From JBBDMC01 sp963775235 (lineage in GTDB: Bacteria; Pseudomonadota; Alphaproteobacteria; Rhizobiales; Kaistiaceae): DNA of 64,000 nucleotides. Position 1 is the stretch's first letter; every line of letters begins with the position of its first letter. Of the stretch, positions 18,896 through 28,607 are shown one piece after another. The notes under the pieces are model-generated. The model searched no databases and was not told the origin of the DNA. It worked only from the letters and a program-made list of their open reading frames with translations. A program made the translations under genes and the position numbers. The stretch is taken from positions 62,001 through 126,000 of the forward strand of contig CAVZHY010000005.1 in NCBI GenBank assembly GCA_963775235.1, in the 5' to 3' direction.

Positions 18896-18898
18896 TAG
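17819..18898 (+). CDS. IS630-family transposase
   Basis: About 359 residues. An N-terminal helix-turn-helix pair (DGVGTTTIMRQTGTSKTCVW) is followed by the DDE domain: first aspartate in LSVDEKSQIQAL, second in VILDNYAVHKH, glutamate in NAVEGFFAKLSRR. ATG 17819 gives the usual MRTGI start; an ATG 15 bases earlier is also in frame. The frame is intact, so the element may be active. The TAG stop is made from the right-hand TA duplication plus one flanking base, so the element relies on its target for termination. Confidence 0.92.
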   Translation: MRTGIFISLSRSNRSRLEAITRDRNAPQKHVWRAAIVLLSADGVGTTTIMRQTGTSKTCVWRWQERFMREGVDGLLRDKTRPSRIPPLSQEVIERVVALTQTEPPAEATHWTADMMARASGISASAVRRIWKEHGLQPHRYRQFKLSTDPKFVTKLRDVVGLYVDPPAHAIVLSVDEKSQIQALDRTQPGLPLKKGRLGTMTHDYKRHGTTTLFAALNVLDGTVIGRNMQRHRHQEFIRFLNAVEAEVPVGKVVHVILDNYAVHKHPKVRAWLARHERFVFHFTPTSCSWLNAVEGFFAKLSRRRLKRGVFRSVVDLQAAINCFVEETNNDPKPFTWTADPDRIIAAVRRGHQVLDSIH

Positions 18899-19129
18899 AT
18901 GGGTAATCCGCCCGTTCTCAAACCGGGGTACGACAACGAGAAGCAGTCGGTCGCGTGGTGCGACAATGATCCCGACATCGCCGTTGATGATCGCTACATG
19001 AGCCGCGTCAGCACGCCCGGAGAAGAAGCGCGCAACTTGATCGGAACCCAACAACCGACTCCCTGACCCCACGCGCGCCGCCTGTTCGTCCGCAGTAAGG
19101 ATAACACTTGGATCGAGGAAAGTCGCGGT
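18896..19129 (-). pseudogene. Fragment: C-terminal SnoaL-like domain of an ECF sigma factor
   Basis: About 78 codons reading TATFLDPSVILTADEQAARV, GSDQVARFFSGRADAA, then NGDVGIIVAPRDRLLLVVV and ENGRITH. This matches the SnoaL-like tail of SigJ/ECF41-type sigma factors as I know the family. The sigma-2 and sigma-4 regions are absent, and IS630 cuts the 3' end. It is joined in frame to the restriction-enzyme fragment. The family assignment is from memory. Confidence 0.6.
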
Positions 19130-19429
19130 GATCTCCGACAGGTTTCGCAGGATGTTGAGGTCATCCAGATCGACCGGCTGATCGAACAGCCGCTGCTCCA
19201 CGAACGTCTTGATCTTGCCGAACAGCATGTCCTGCCCGCCGACCAGCCTCAAGTCGCGCATGATCGTGCGCGCGAAATAGCCGATGACGTTCTGGTGGGT
19301 GGGCGTGAACTCTGTGTCCATGCGCGTGACATGGCTCTGGCCGCCCCTGTCGATGTCTGTGAAGACGATCTCGCGCTGCTCCTCCTCGGAGAAGGGCTTC
19401 ACCGGCAGCCGCGGGTTCGCGAACGCGGA
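19130..19429 (-). pseudogene. Fragment: internal piece of a restriction-endonuclease-like protein
   Basis: About 100 codons (ANPRLPVKPFSEEEQREIVF, MDTEFTPTHQNVIGYFART, GGQDMLFGKIKTFVEQRLF, PVDLDDLNILRNLSE). These segments resemble an internal region of large DEAD-box restriction endonucleases of the type III Res/BPTD_3080 kind. Both ends are missing. It is fused in frame with a substrate-binding protein fragment upstream and a sigma-factor fragment downstream. Confidence 0.5.
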
Positions 19430-19857
19430 GACGGACACGCGCGTCATAAAGCTCGACTTCTCGGTGATGCCGGTGGTCGCCGCCCCCATCACGACCATTA
19501 ATTTCCTGGCCTCCGCCGAGACGTCGGCAGCCGCGAATGCGTTCGGCGTCAGCAGGAAACCGGCGAGGACATCGACTGCGTCGCGCACGACCAGTTCCTG
19601 CGCGAGGCGCCTGGCAACCTCGGGTGCGCTGTGCCGCCGACGTCCTTGCGAATGATCTCGACGGTCTTACCGGCAACCTCGGCGCCGTTTTGCTCCAAGA
19701 AGAGTTTGATGCCCTCGTCGACGTGGGCCGCGGGGTCGGCGAATTGGCCGGAATAGGGCAGTATGACACCAGCTCTGACGACACTTTGCGCGTTGGCGCC
19801 GACCGCCGCCGTAAACGATGCGGCCGCAGCGACGAGCCCGATCCAGACGCTCCGCAT
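19430..19857 (-). pseudogene. Fragment: N-terminal part of a LivJ-type substrate-binding protein
   Basis: ATG 19857 starts a signal peptide (MRSVWIGLVAAAASFTAAVG) followed by VVRAGVILPYSGQFADPAAH and GAEVAGKTVEIIRKDVGG. After a one-base slip near 19627 it continues as DAVDVLAGFLLTPNAFAAAD and ends about FMTRVS, roughly 140 residues into a family of about 390. The rest is missing and foreign sequence follows. It is not a copy of the livJ at 5822. Confidence 0.7.
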
Positions 19858-20134
19858 GACACCCACCCTCCCGGAAAAGCAGGGCTTCTCGGTCCCTGAC
19901 CAGCGCGAACCAATAGCATGGGCCAGATGGCGCCGCGATGGGAGCACCGGCTCTCAAGGGCCTAAATGGTTGGCACCGGTGTGGCGGCCCGGCCACAGTC
20001 AAAGAATCTCACGTTCTGCGCTCCCGAAAATGATCCGATCGCAGCCCATTCGAACTACAATCGAGAGCCGCCTGAACGCGTGGTTGGGAGATTGCGTGGG
20101 AGGGCGACAGTCGTCAGGTGGTGCGAGGCGCGAC

Positions 20135-21007
20135 ATGCTTTCGAAGATTTCACGACTCCTTCTGCTGGGAACCATGTTGTCCCCCGTCTGCGCTCCGGTC
20201 CTGGCAGCCGACCTGAGCGGCGCCGCCACCTATGTGGCACCGCCCAGCACCGGTGCGGCCATGCCCGCCCCCGCGCCGAGCGGGATCAGCGGCTATCTCG
20301 AAGGTTTCGTTGGCTACGCCAACAACGACGCTTACGATCCCGGCACACTCTTCGGCGGTGCTGGACGCTTCAACATCTGGACGTCACCGCACACGGCCTT
20401 GCAAGTCGATGCCTGGGGCGACTCCTACTCCATTTCGAGCGGTCCCAAGGACGGGGCTTTCGGCGTGGCCGGTCATTTCGCATGGCGCGATCCCAACAGC
20501 TATGCTCTGGGTGGGCTCGTCTCCTATGGTCACGATTCTTTCTCCAGCGACTCCTGGGCCAACATTGGCATCGACGCTCAGAAGTATTTCGGGAACCTGA
20601 CGGCCTACGGCCAAGCGGGCTTCACCTTCGGCACGAGCGGCAACGCATCCGCAACCAGCGCGCAAGGGTTCTACGTGATGGGAACCTTGCGCTACTTTGT
20701 TACCCCCAACTTCGCCATCTCCGGGAATTTCGGGGGGAACTGGTTCACCAACACCTACAGCACCCACTCCAACGGCATGCGGTGGGGCCTGAAAATGGAA
20801 GCCAAGCCGCAGTCAATACCTGTTTCAGCATACATCAGCTACCAGGGGTCCAGCCAGGCATCCATCAACGAGAACTCGATCGTCGGCGGCGTCCGACTCC
20901 TGTTCGGTCAGGGTTCGCTGCAAGCGATGGAGCGCAGTGGCGCCGGCTTTGAGGACCAGAACCCCGTATACGGCTACGAGCGGCCGCATTTTTGGACTCC
21001 CTACTAG
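20135..21007 (+). CDS. Predicted outer-membrane/secreted beta-barrel-like protein
   Basis: 290 residues. A clear signal peptide (MLSKISRLLLLGTMLSPVCA, cut after VLA) is followed by alternating hydrophobic/aromatic strands rich in Gly, Ser, Asn and Tyr (YLEGFVGYANNDAYD, AYGQAGFTFGTSGN, GMRWGLKMEA), and it ends in an aromatic residue (FWTPY). I chose ATG 20135 because it puts the signal peptide at the start; the longer open frame has no such start. This pattern suggests a barrel of about 12 strands. No family recognised with confidence. Confidence 0.72.
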   Translation: MLSKISRLLLLGTMLSPVCAPVLAADLSGAATYVAPPSTGAAMPAPAPSGISGYLEGFVGYANNDAYDPGTLFGGAGRFNIWTSPHTALQVDAWGDSYSISSGPKDGAFGVAGHFAWRDPNSYALGGLVSYGHDSFSSDSWANIGIDAQKYFGNLTAYGQAGFTFGTSGNASATSAQGFYVMGTLRYFVTPNFAISGNFGGNWFTNTYSTHSNGMRWGLKMEAKPQSIPVSAYISYQGSSQASINENSIVGGVRLLFGQGSLQAMERSGAGFEDQNPVYGYERPHFWTPY

Positions 21008-21026
21008 GCGCCAGCGGCGTAAAAAA

Positions 21027-21058
21027 CGGGGCGCGTGGGCGCGGCCGGTCGCGCCCCG
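21027..21058 (+). terminator. GC-rich hairpin after the outer-membrane-type gene
   Basis: Nine-base arms CGGGGCGCG / CGCGCCCCG with a 14-base loop, 19 bases after the stop. It has no U-tract, so it is a possible terminator or 3' stabiliser. It overlaps the earliest possible start of the next ORF, which argues for a later start there. Confidence 0.4.
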
Positions 21059-21091
21059 CGTTGTATCGCCCTCGCCCAACTCGGTGCTTCA

Positions 21092-22549
21092 TTGATCGTG
21101 GCTGGATCAGGCGCTCTCTATGACGCGTTTGCCGAAGTCGCCCGGCGTCAGGAACTTTGCGTCGCGATCGTCGGCGAACCGCGGAACCTGACTTACCTGG
21201 CCCTGAAGACCGCCATCGACAAAGTCGCTGCCGCGATGGCCGCGCACGGCATGGGCGGCGGGCGGCTGACGGTGGCCGACTTCACTCGCCCCGAACTCAA
21301 CGTCATCACCCTGTTTGCAGCCAGCAGGATCGGAGCCGATCTCGCCTTCGCGCCTCTCGCCGACGCGTCCAGGCTGTCCCAGAAGGTCGACTTCAAGCTC
21401 ACGGATGACGGCATACCGCCAGCGCAACGCGACGACGCCCTCGTTGTCGACCAGAGTTGGTTCGCCCCCCGCGCCGGCACCAGCCTGCCGGCGTCAGCCG
21501 CACGAGACGCCGCACGTCTGATATTCGGAACCTCCGGCTCCACGGGGGAGCGCAAGTACGTCGCACTGAGCGAGGGCCAGATACTCGGCCGGCTGCAAGG
21601 CAGGCAGTCCTACATCGGCCCTGATACTCGCCTGCTGTGCACCATCGGCTCCCGCACGGCGGTGACGATCGAGTCGCGCGTGGCGGCCCTCCTCGCAGGC
21701 GGCTCCATTGCAGTTTTGCCGATCAACGCCGATCTTCCCCACCATATCGATGTCTTCGCGATCAGCACCATGATGTCCACTCCCCTGATCGTTGACGACC
21801 TCATCAAGATGGACCTTCCAAAGCGGATATTCTCGTCTCTCAAAACACTGACAATCGGCGGGGCATCGCCGGCGCCGGCGCTCTTGCAGGCCGCCTCCGA
21901 GCGGATTTGCAGCAACATCATCATTGGCTACGGCAACACCGAGCTGGGCAGCATCGCCCAATACCGCTACAGCCGCGGCGACTACGCACGGGGGAAGGTT
22001 GGCAAGGTTTTGCCGGATATCGAGATGATGCTTGCCGATGGCCATGGGCCCGCGGTGACCGGTCAAGTAGGCCAGATTCGGATCCGCCGCCCTGGCGCCA
22101 AGGCGGTCGCGGGTTACGTCAGCGCCGGCGGGCACGCCGACCCGGGTCGCTTCACCAAAGACGGCTGGTTCGTGCCCGGCGATCTTGGCGTCATGGATGC
22201 CGAGGGCAACCTGACGTTGGCCGGCCGCGACGACGACGTCATCAACGCCAGCGGCAACAAATACAGCATCGACTTGATCGAGAGCGTCATCGAGGAGAAG
22301 ACGGGTTGCCGGTGTGCGGTGCTGCGCGGCGAGCGCACCGAAGCGGGCGAGACGCTGACAGTCGTTATCGATTCGACAAGGCCAGTTCGGGCGAGCGACG
22401 TTTTAGCCTTGGCGAAAGCGCGCTTCCTCCGTCTCGACATTGGCGCTGTCTACGTCGTCGCCGAAATCAAAACCACCGATGCCAAAAAGGACCGGACCGC
22501 CCTGGCGCGATTGCTTGGGACGGAACCTGGCCTGTTCAGACGGCTTTGA
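21092..22549 (+). CDS. AMP-forming acyl-CoA synthetase/ligase (ANL superfamily)
   Basis: About 485 residues. It has the adenylation P-loop FGTSGSTGERKYVAL, an A5-type motif in IIIGYGNTELGS, the hinge-region FVPGDLGVMDAEGNLTLAGR with catalytic aspartate, and DDVINASGNKYSID at the start of the C-terminal domain. It is shorter than typical acyl-CoA synthetases and may activate a carboxylic acid for a local pathway. The start is uncertain: TTG 21092 and GTG 21098 precede the conserved LYDAFAEVARRQ segment. The substrate is not deducible. Confidence 0.78.
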   Translation: MIVAGSGALYDAFAEVARRQELCVAIVGEPRNLTYLALKTAIDKVAAAMAAHGMGGGRLTVADFTRPELNVITLFAASRIGADLAFAPLADASRLSQKVDFKLTDDGIPPAQRDDALVVDQSWFAPRAGTSLPASAARDAARLIFGTSGSTGERKYVALSEGQILGRLQGRQSYIGPDTRLLCTIGSRTAVTIESRVAALLAGGSIAVLPINADLPHHIDVFAISTMMSTPLIVDDLIKMDLPKRIFSSLKTLTIGGASPAPALLQAASERICSNIIIGYGNTELGSIAQYRYSRGDYARGKVGKVLPDIEMMLADGHGPAVTGQVGQIRIRRPGAKAVAGYVSAGGHADPGRFTKDGWFVPGDLGVMDAEGNLTLAGRDDDVINASGNKYSIDLIESVIEEKTGCRCAVLRGERTEAGETLTVVIDSTRPVRASDVLALAKARFLRLDIGAVYVVAEIKTTDAKKDRTALARLLGTEPGLFRRL

Positions 22550-22739
22550 ACACTCAAGTGATGTCGTCGTCTCCTTGTTCATCAGCTGATTATCCATGAA
22601 CACTGCTCGAGGCTCGAAATCGCTTTAACTCATCGCCGATATGCAGCGCCGCCCCCTGGGGTCGAGACCAGCTCGACCGAAGCATCGTTACCTTGGAACA
22701 CGAGGTGAACGGCGGCCAACACACGCACGTCGCCTCCCA

Positions 22740-23178
22740 GCTCGGTCTCGGCTACGCAGGTCTCGACGACGGCGAACGCGCCCACCACGTCTTCGATCTC
22801 ATTAATCCGATTCACCATGCCTCAACGCGCGCCGATGCCGAGCGTTACAGGGTGGAACCATGTGTCATTGCGGCAGATGTAGTGGGTGTCGCGCCGCACA
22901 CTGGTCAAGGCGGCTGGACCTGGTACACCGGCTCCGCGGTATGGACGTGGCGTCTCGGCGTCGAAGGCATTCTGGGACCTCGCCTGCAAAATGGTTGCGT
23001 CCTTGTCGACCCGTGCTTGCCCAAGAACTGGGGCTATTTCGACACCGAGGTTACAGGCCCCGCCGGCGCGCTTTCGATCCGCGTCGCAGATCCGGAGCAT
23101 CTCGGCTGCGGTGTCGTCGAAATAAACGATCAACGGTTTGCTGGAAGTGCTTGGCCGCGAGATTGGCTGGGGGACTAG
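22740..23178 (+). pseudogene. 3' remnant of a GH94-type glycan phosphorylase / cyclic beta-glucan synthase
   Basis: About 140 codons with unmistakable C-terminal GH94 signatures: DDGERAHHVFDLINPIHHAS, VEPCVIAADVVG, GGWTWYTGSAVWTW, RLGVEGILG and DPCLPKNWGYFDTEV. The parent proteins are several times longer, so at least the N-terminal two thirds are gone. The frame runs into tRNA-Gln, where it stops. The 190 bases before it carry no gene. Probably the residue of a deletion or of integration next to the tRNA. Confidence 0.72.
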
Positions 23179-23237
23179 GATTCGAACCTAGACTGGCGGA
23201 GTCAGAGTCCGCTGTCCTACCGTTAGACGATCCCCCA
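23164..23237 (-). tRNA. tRNA-Gln (anticodon CTG)
   Basis: 74 bases including an encoded CCA. Acceptor stem TGGGGGA pairs with TCCCCCA with discriminator G. The anticodon stem GCGGA/TCCGC holds the loop CTCTGAC, giving anticodon CTG, which reads CAG codons. The T arm has the usual GGTTCGAATCC. It overlaps the last codons of the GH94 remnant, which is on the other strand. Confidence 0.95.
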
Positions 23238-23455
23238 ATCCGTTGCTACGGCGCCGCAAGGACGGGCGCCGATAAGGCGAAGTGGGTTAATGTTCCTATA
23301 GGCACGCCGCCTGTCGCCGTCAACCGCGGGTTCGGCGCGCGACACCGCCGATCCTCTGTTTGCGCCCCCGCTGCCACCTGCTAGATTGGTCGACGAACAG
23401 GAAACCGAAGCGGCGTTCGCGCCTGGAGCGGCGAGCGCCCGGAGAAGGTAAGGAT

Positions 23456-24760
23456 TTGTCGACGGGCGACGATCCGCTGGGCGCGGACGCGCTCGCTGGC
23501 GATGCGGTGGAGGTTGCTCCGCCGGACGCGGCCGGGCCGCCAGGCCTGCCGCCAGGACCGGCAGCACCGCATCGCGGCGGAAAATCGACGAAGCGCCGCG
23601 GGCATCGTCGCCGGCGGCGAGGGCCGGTCTTTGCCCAGGGCATGCGGCCGGCGAACCCGCGTCCTTCGGCCTCGCCGTCGGAAGGAATGGCGGCGTCGCC
23701 GATCACGGTCGCGAGGCCGAGTGGCGATCGCGGTCCGCTCTACGCCGCCCTCGACCTTGGCACCAACAATTGCCGACTACTGATCGCCGCGCCCCGCGAT
23801 CGCGGCTTCCGCGTTGTCGATGCGTTCTCGCGGATCGTCAGGCTGGGGGAGGGGATTGGGGTCAACGGTCGCCTCGGGGAGGCGGCGATGGTCCGCTCCA
23901 TCGAAGCGCTCAAGATATGTGCAGCAAAGATTGCCGACCGAAAAGTCGGTCGCGTTCGCTTGATCGCCACCGAGGCGTGCCGCATCGCCGCCAACGGCCG
24001 GGAATTCATCGACCGGGTACGCGTCGAGAGCGGTCTGGAACTGGAAATCGTCTCGCCGGAGACTGAAGCGCACCTGGCCGTCGCTGGATGTGCTTCGCTG
24101 GTCGATCCGACGGCGTCGGGCGTCATCCTGTTCGACATCGGCGGGGGTTCGTCGGAGCTGGTGTGGATCGACCTTACTCCAGCCACTGACGGCCGGCGGC
24201 GCCGGATCACCGATCGCTTGCGCACCTGGATGTCGCTGCCGGTGGGTGTGGTCAACATCAGTGAGCGCCACGGGGCGCAATCGGTTACACCGGAAGGATT
24301 CGCCATGATGGTGGCGGAAGTCGGCGAGATGCTGTCGAATTTTCCGGACGGTGCCGCGCTCGATCGGACGGTCGCGGAGGGCCGCGTCCACATGCTCGGC
24401 ACGTCCGGCACCGTCACCACTTTGGCGGGCGTTCACCTCAAGCTGCCCCGCTACGACCGCCGCCGCGTCGACGGCACCTGGCTTACCGGGCGAGAGGTCG
24501 ACGGTCTGGTTGCGGCGGTGGTCGCCATGGATCACGCCGCCCGCGTCGCCAATCCGTGCATTGGCCGCGAGCGTGCCGAGCTGGTGCTCGCCGGCTGCGC
24601 CATCCTCCAGGCCATACGGGCGCGTTGGCCATGCGACCGGCTTCGGGTCGCCGACCGCGGACTCAGGGAAGGCATGTTGGTCGAGCTGATGGCGGAGGAC
24701 GGCGTCTGGCGGCCGCGATCGGGCCGTCGGCAGGGCGAACCCCGGCACGGCCGTGGCTGA
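23456..24760 (+). CDS. ppx: Exopolyphosphatase / Ppx-GppA family phosphatase
   Basis: About 434 residues. The sugar-kinase/actin-like fold is evident: phosphate-1 loop [14 protein letters not shown], catalytic glutamate region [12 protein letters not shown], phosphate-2 loop [13 protein letters not shown] and [16 protein letters not shown]. It hydrolyses polyphosphate or pppGpp. The N-terminal 85 residues are Pro/Arg-rich low-complexity, ending in a very basic stretch before the fold. I chose TTG 23456 because GGAGAAGG lies upstream. Its stop overlaps the start of rlmE, as in many alphaproteobacteria. Confidence 0.9.
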   Translation: MSTGDDPLGADALAGDAVEVAPPDAAGPPGLPPGPAAPHRGGKSTKRRGHRRRRRGPVFAQGMRPANPRPSASPSEGMAASPITVARPSGDRGPLYAALDLGTNNCRLLIAAPRDRGFRVVDAFSRIVRLGEGIGVNGRLGEAAMVRSIEALKICAAKIADRKVGRVRLIATEACRIAANGREFIDRVRVESGLELEIVSPETEAHLAVAGCASLVDPTASGVILFDIGGGSSELVWIDLTPATDGRRRRITDRLRTWMSLPVGVVNISERHGAQSVTPEGFAMMVAEVGEMLSNFPDGAALDRTVAEGRVHMLGTSGTVTTLAGVHLKLPRYDRRRVDGTWLTGREVDGLVAAVVAMDHAARVANPCIGRERAELVLAGCAILQAIRARWPCDRLRVADRGLREGMLVELMAEDGVWRPRSGRRQGEPRHGRG

Positions 24761-25445
24761 ACGGCACGGCGGCTCGGGTCGGCGGTCGCTCAAGGTCCGC
24801 GTCAAGACCGCGAAACGGCGGAAGGCTTCCTCGAACCGGTGGCTTGAACGCCAGCTCAACGATCCTTACGTCGCCCGCGCGCGCGCCGAGGGCCACCGCG
24901 CGCGTTCGGCGTATAAGCTTATCGAGATCGACGACCGGTTCCATTTGTTGGCTCCTGGCAGGCGTGTCGTCGACCTCGGCGCCGCCCCTGGCGGTTGGTC
25001 GGAGGTCGCCGCGGGGCGCGTTGGGTCGACCCATGCCCGGCCTCTGGTCGTCGCCGTCGATCAACTCCCCATGGATCCAGTGCCCGGCGTTGTCATCCTG
25101 GAGATGGATTTCCTTGACGCCGCGACGCCGGAAGCGATCCACGCCGCCCTTGCGGGTGATCGACCCGATGTTGTCCTCTCCGACATGGCTGCGCCGACGA
25201 CGGGCCACCGCCAGACGGATCACCTGCGCACGATGCACCTTTGCGAGGCGGCCGCCCACTACGCCTTGTCGACGCTGGCACCAGGCGGCGCTTTCGTGGC
25301 CAAAGTGTTCCGCGGCGGCACTGAAAGCGCGTTGCTGGCTCGCCTCAAGCGTGCGTTCACCAGTGTGCAACACGTCAAACCGCCGGCGAGCCGCGCCGGT
25401 TCGGTCGAAATCTATCTTGTCGCGCGCGGATTTCGTGGCGGTTGA
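24753..25445 (+). CDS. rlmE: 23S rRNA (uridine-2'-O-)-methyltransferase RlmE (FtsJ/RrmJ)
   Basis: 230 residues. It methylates U2552 of 23S rRNA. A basic N-terminal extension is followed by the FtsJ core: the K-D-K-E tetrad starts in [11 protein letters not shown], the SAM site is [15 protein letters not shown], the aspartate is in [13 protein letters not shown], the lysine in FVAKVFRGG and the glutamate in [14 protein letters not shown] 24753 overlaps the ppx stop. The gene ends one base before the convergent MFS gene. Confidence 0.95.
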   Translation: MAERHGGSGRRSLKVRVKTAKRRKASSNRWLERQLNDPYVARARAEGHRARSAYKLIEIDDRFHLLAPGRRVVDLGAAPGGWSEVAAGRVGSTHARPLVVAVDQLPMDPVPGVVILEMDFLDAATPEAIHAALAGDRPDVVLSDMAAPTTGHRQTDHLRTMHLCEAAAHYALSTLAPGGAFVAKVFRGGTESALLARLKRAFTSVQHVKPPASRAGSVEIYLVARGFRGG

Positions 25446-26870
25446 TCAGCCGCGCTCACGCATGGTCGTCAGCAGGTCGGGAGCGATCCGTCGTCTGCCT
25501 GACACTTCGTCCCCGGCATCCGGCGGCAGGCGCCACAGCGGGATGATCGCCGCCAGGCTGATGACGCCGATTGTGGCGAAGGCGGGCCAGAACGAGCTGG
25601 CTACGAGCTGGGTGCCGTTGAAATATGTCGTCAGCTCGAGCACGGTCGCCCCAACGGTGATACCCAGTGACAGTGACAATTGCTGGGCGACGCTGGACAG
25701 GGTCGTGGCGCCGCTCATGCGGGCGGTTGGAACGTCGGCGAAAGCCAGCGCGCTGGCGCTGGTGAACTGAAGCGAGCGGAAGAATCCGCCGATCAGCAGG
25801 GCGCCGGTCATCAGGGCCACCGGCGTCGCCGGCGTGAAGAGTGCCGGCATACCGACCGAGAAAGCAGCAATGGCCGTGTTCGCCAGCAAGACGCGACGAA
25901 ATCCGTAACGCCTGAGGATCCGTGGCGCGGTAAACTTCATGCCGATTGCTCCGAGCGCTCCGGCAAACGTGATCGACCCCGACTGGAATGCTGTCATCCC
26001 GAAGCCGACCTGGAGGAGGAGCGGCAGAATAAAGGGAGTGGCCCCCATGCCGAGACGAAAGAGCAGCGCCGCGGCGAGGCTGTACCCGAAGCTTGGAATC
26101 CGCAGGAGGGTCAGGTCAATGATCGGAGCCACCGTGGGCCGGCTGGCGTGGACCACGTAGCCGACGATCAGAACCGCCCCCGCCACGAGTACCGCAAGGT
26201 TGACGGCGGAAGGTAAGAGTCCGAGACCGAAGGTCGTCGATGCCGTCATCAAGGCCGCCAGTCCGAGGCCCGAGAGGACAAACCCGAACATGTCGAAGGG
26301 AACGCGGCCCTCGCCCCGAACATCTGGAATGTAAAGCGTCGCCAGCGTCAGCCCGAGAATGCCGACCGGCACGTTGATCCAGAAGATCCAGGGCCAGCTG
26401 AAATAGGTGGTGATAAAACCGCCGAGCGGCGGTCCGAGCACGGGTCCGAAAAGCGCTGGCACGGTCAGCCAGGCCAGCGCGCCCACCAGTTCCGTTTTCG
26501 ATACAGTCCGCAGGATCACCAGCCGGCCGACCGGCACCATCATCGAACCGCCCACGCCCTGAATGATGCGTCCGAGCACGATCATGCCGATCGAGCCCGA
26601 AAACGCGCACACGATCGAGCCCGCTGTGAAGGTCGTGATCGCCAGTCGGAAGATCAGTCGCGCTCCGAAGCGGTCTGCCAACCACCCGGATGTCGGGATG
26701 AAGATGGCCAATGCCAGCAAATACGAGGTTAGGGCGAGCTTGAGGTGGATCGGGCTGATCCCGAAGTCGGCCGCGATCGCGGGCAAGGCCGTCGACAAGA
26801 CAGTCGAATCCAAACTCTCCATGAACAGCGCGCACGCGACGATCAGGGGAACCAGGATTCGGTCAGGCAT
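25446..26870 (-). CDS. MFS exporter of the DHA2 (EmrB/QacA) type
   Basis: 474 residues with about 14 hydrophobic spans. It has the family's first-helix LDSTVLSTALPAIAADFG, the motif A loop GWLADRFGARLIF after span 2, GRIIQGVGGSMMVPVGRL (motif C region) and SWPWIFWINVPVG after span 5. It is probably a proton-driven drug or metabolite exporter; no periplasmic adaptor gene is adjacent. Frame intact. Divergent from guaB across a 238-base gap. Confidence 0.92.
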   Translation of the reverse strand: MPDRILVPLIVACALFMESLDSTVLSTALPAIAADFGISPIHLKLALTSYLLALAIFIPTSGWLADRFGARLIFRLAITTFTAGSIVCAFSGSIGMIVLGRIIQGVGGSMMVPVGRLVILRTVSKTELVGALAWLTVPALFGPVLGPPLGGFITTYFSWPWIFWINVPVGILGLTLATLYIPDVRGEGRVPFDMFGFVLSGLGLAALMTASTTFGLGLLPSAVNLAVLVAGAVLIVGYVVHASRPTVAPIIDLTLLRIPSFGYSLAAALLFRLGMGATPFILPLLLQVGFGMTAFQSGSITFAGALGAIGMKFTAPRILRRYGFRRVLLANTAIAAFSVGMPALFTPATPVALMTGALLIGGFFRSLQFTSASALAFADVPTARMSGATTLSSVAQQLSLSLGITVGATVLELTTYFNGTQLVASSFWPAFATIGVISLAAIIPLWRLPPDAGDEVSGRRRIAPDLLTTMRERG

Positions 26871-27108
26871 GGCTCGGATAAGGCGGGGACAATGCGGCGG
26901 ACGCCACGTGCCGCCCTTATTGTGGCGAAGTCTATGGCAGGTGGCAAACGCCAGGCCTCTTTTTTAAGAAAATCAGCTTGGCGGGCGCGGCCCTTGCGAA
27001 TCTTTGCGGGCGTGATATTCGAACGCGCCAACATTCCCTTGCGCGGCGGCCACCGGCACCCACCCTTCGACGGCGGGCTGCGCTTCCCCATATTCGGGAG
27101 TTGGCACC

Positions 27109-28600
<1,492 letters not shown>

Positions 28601-28607
28601 TCTCCGC

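Noticed and set aside
19763..20134. N-terminal extension of the outer-membrane-type protein (open frame from 19763)
   Set aside because: The signal peptide begins at 20135 and the extension overlaps the opposite-strand substrate-binding fragment.
26871..27108. Riboswitch or attenuator before guaB
   Set aside because: I could not build a guanine- or ppGpp-type aptamer, nor a terminator/antiterminator pair; only a weak promoter-like TTGCGA is present.
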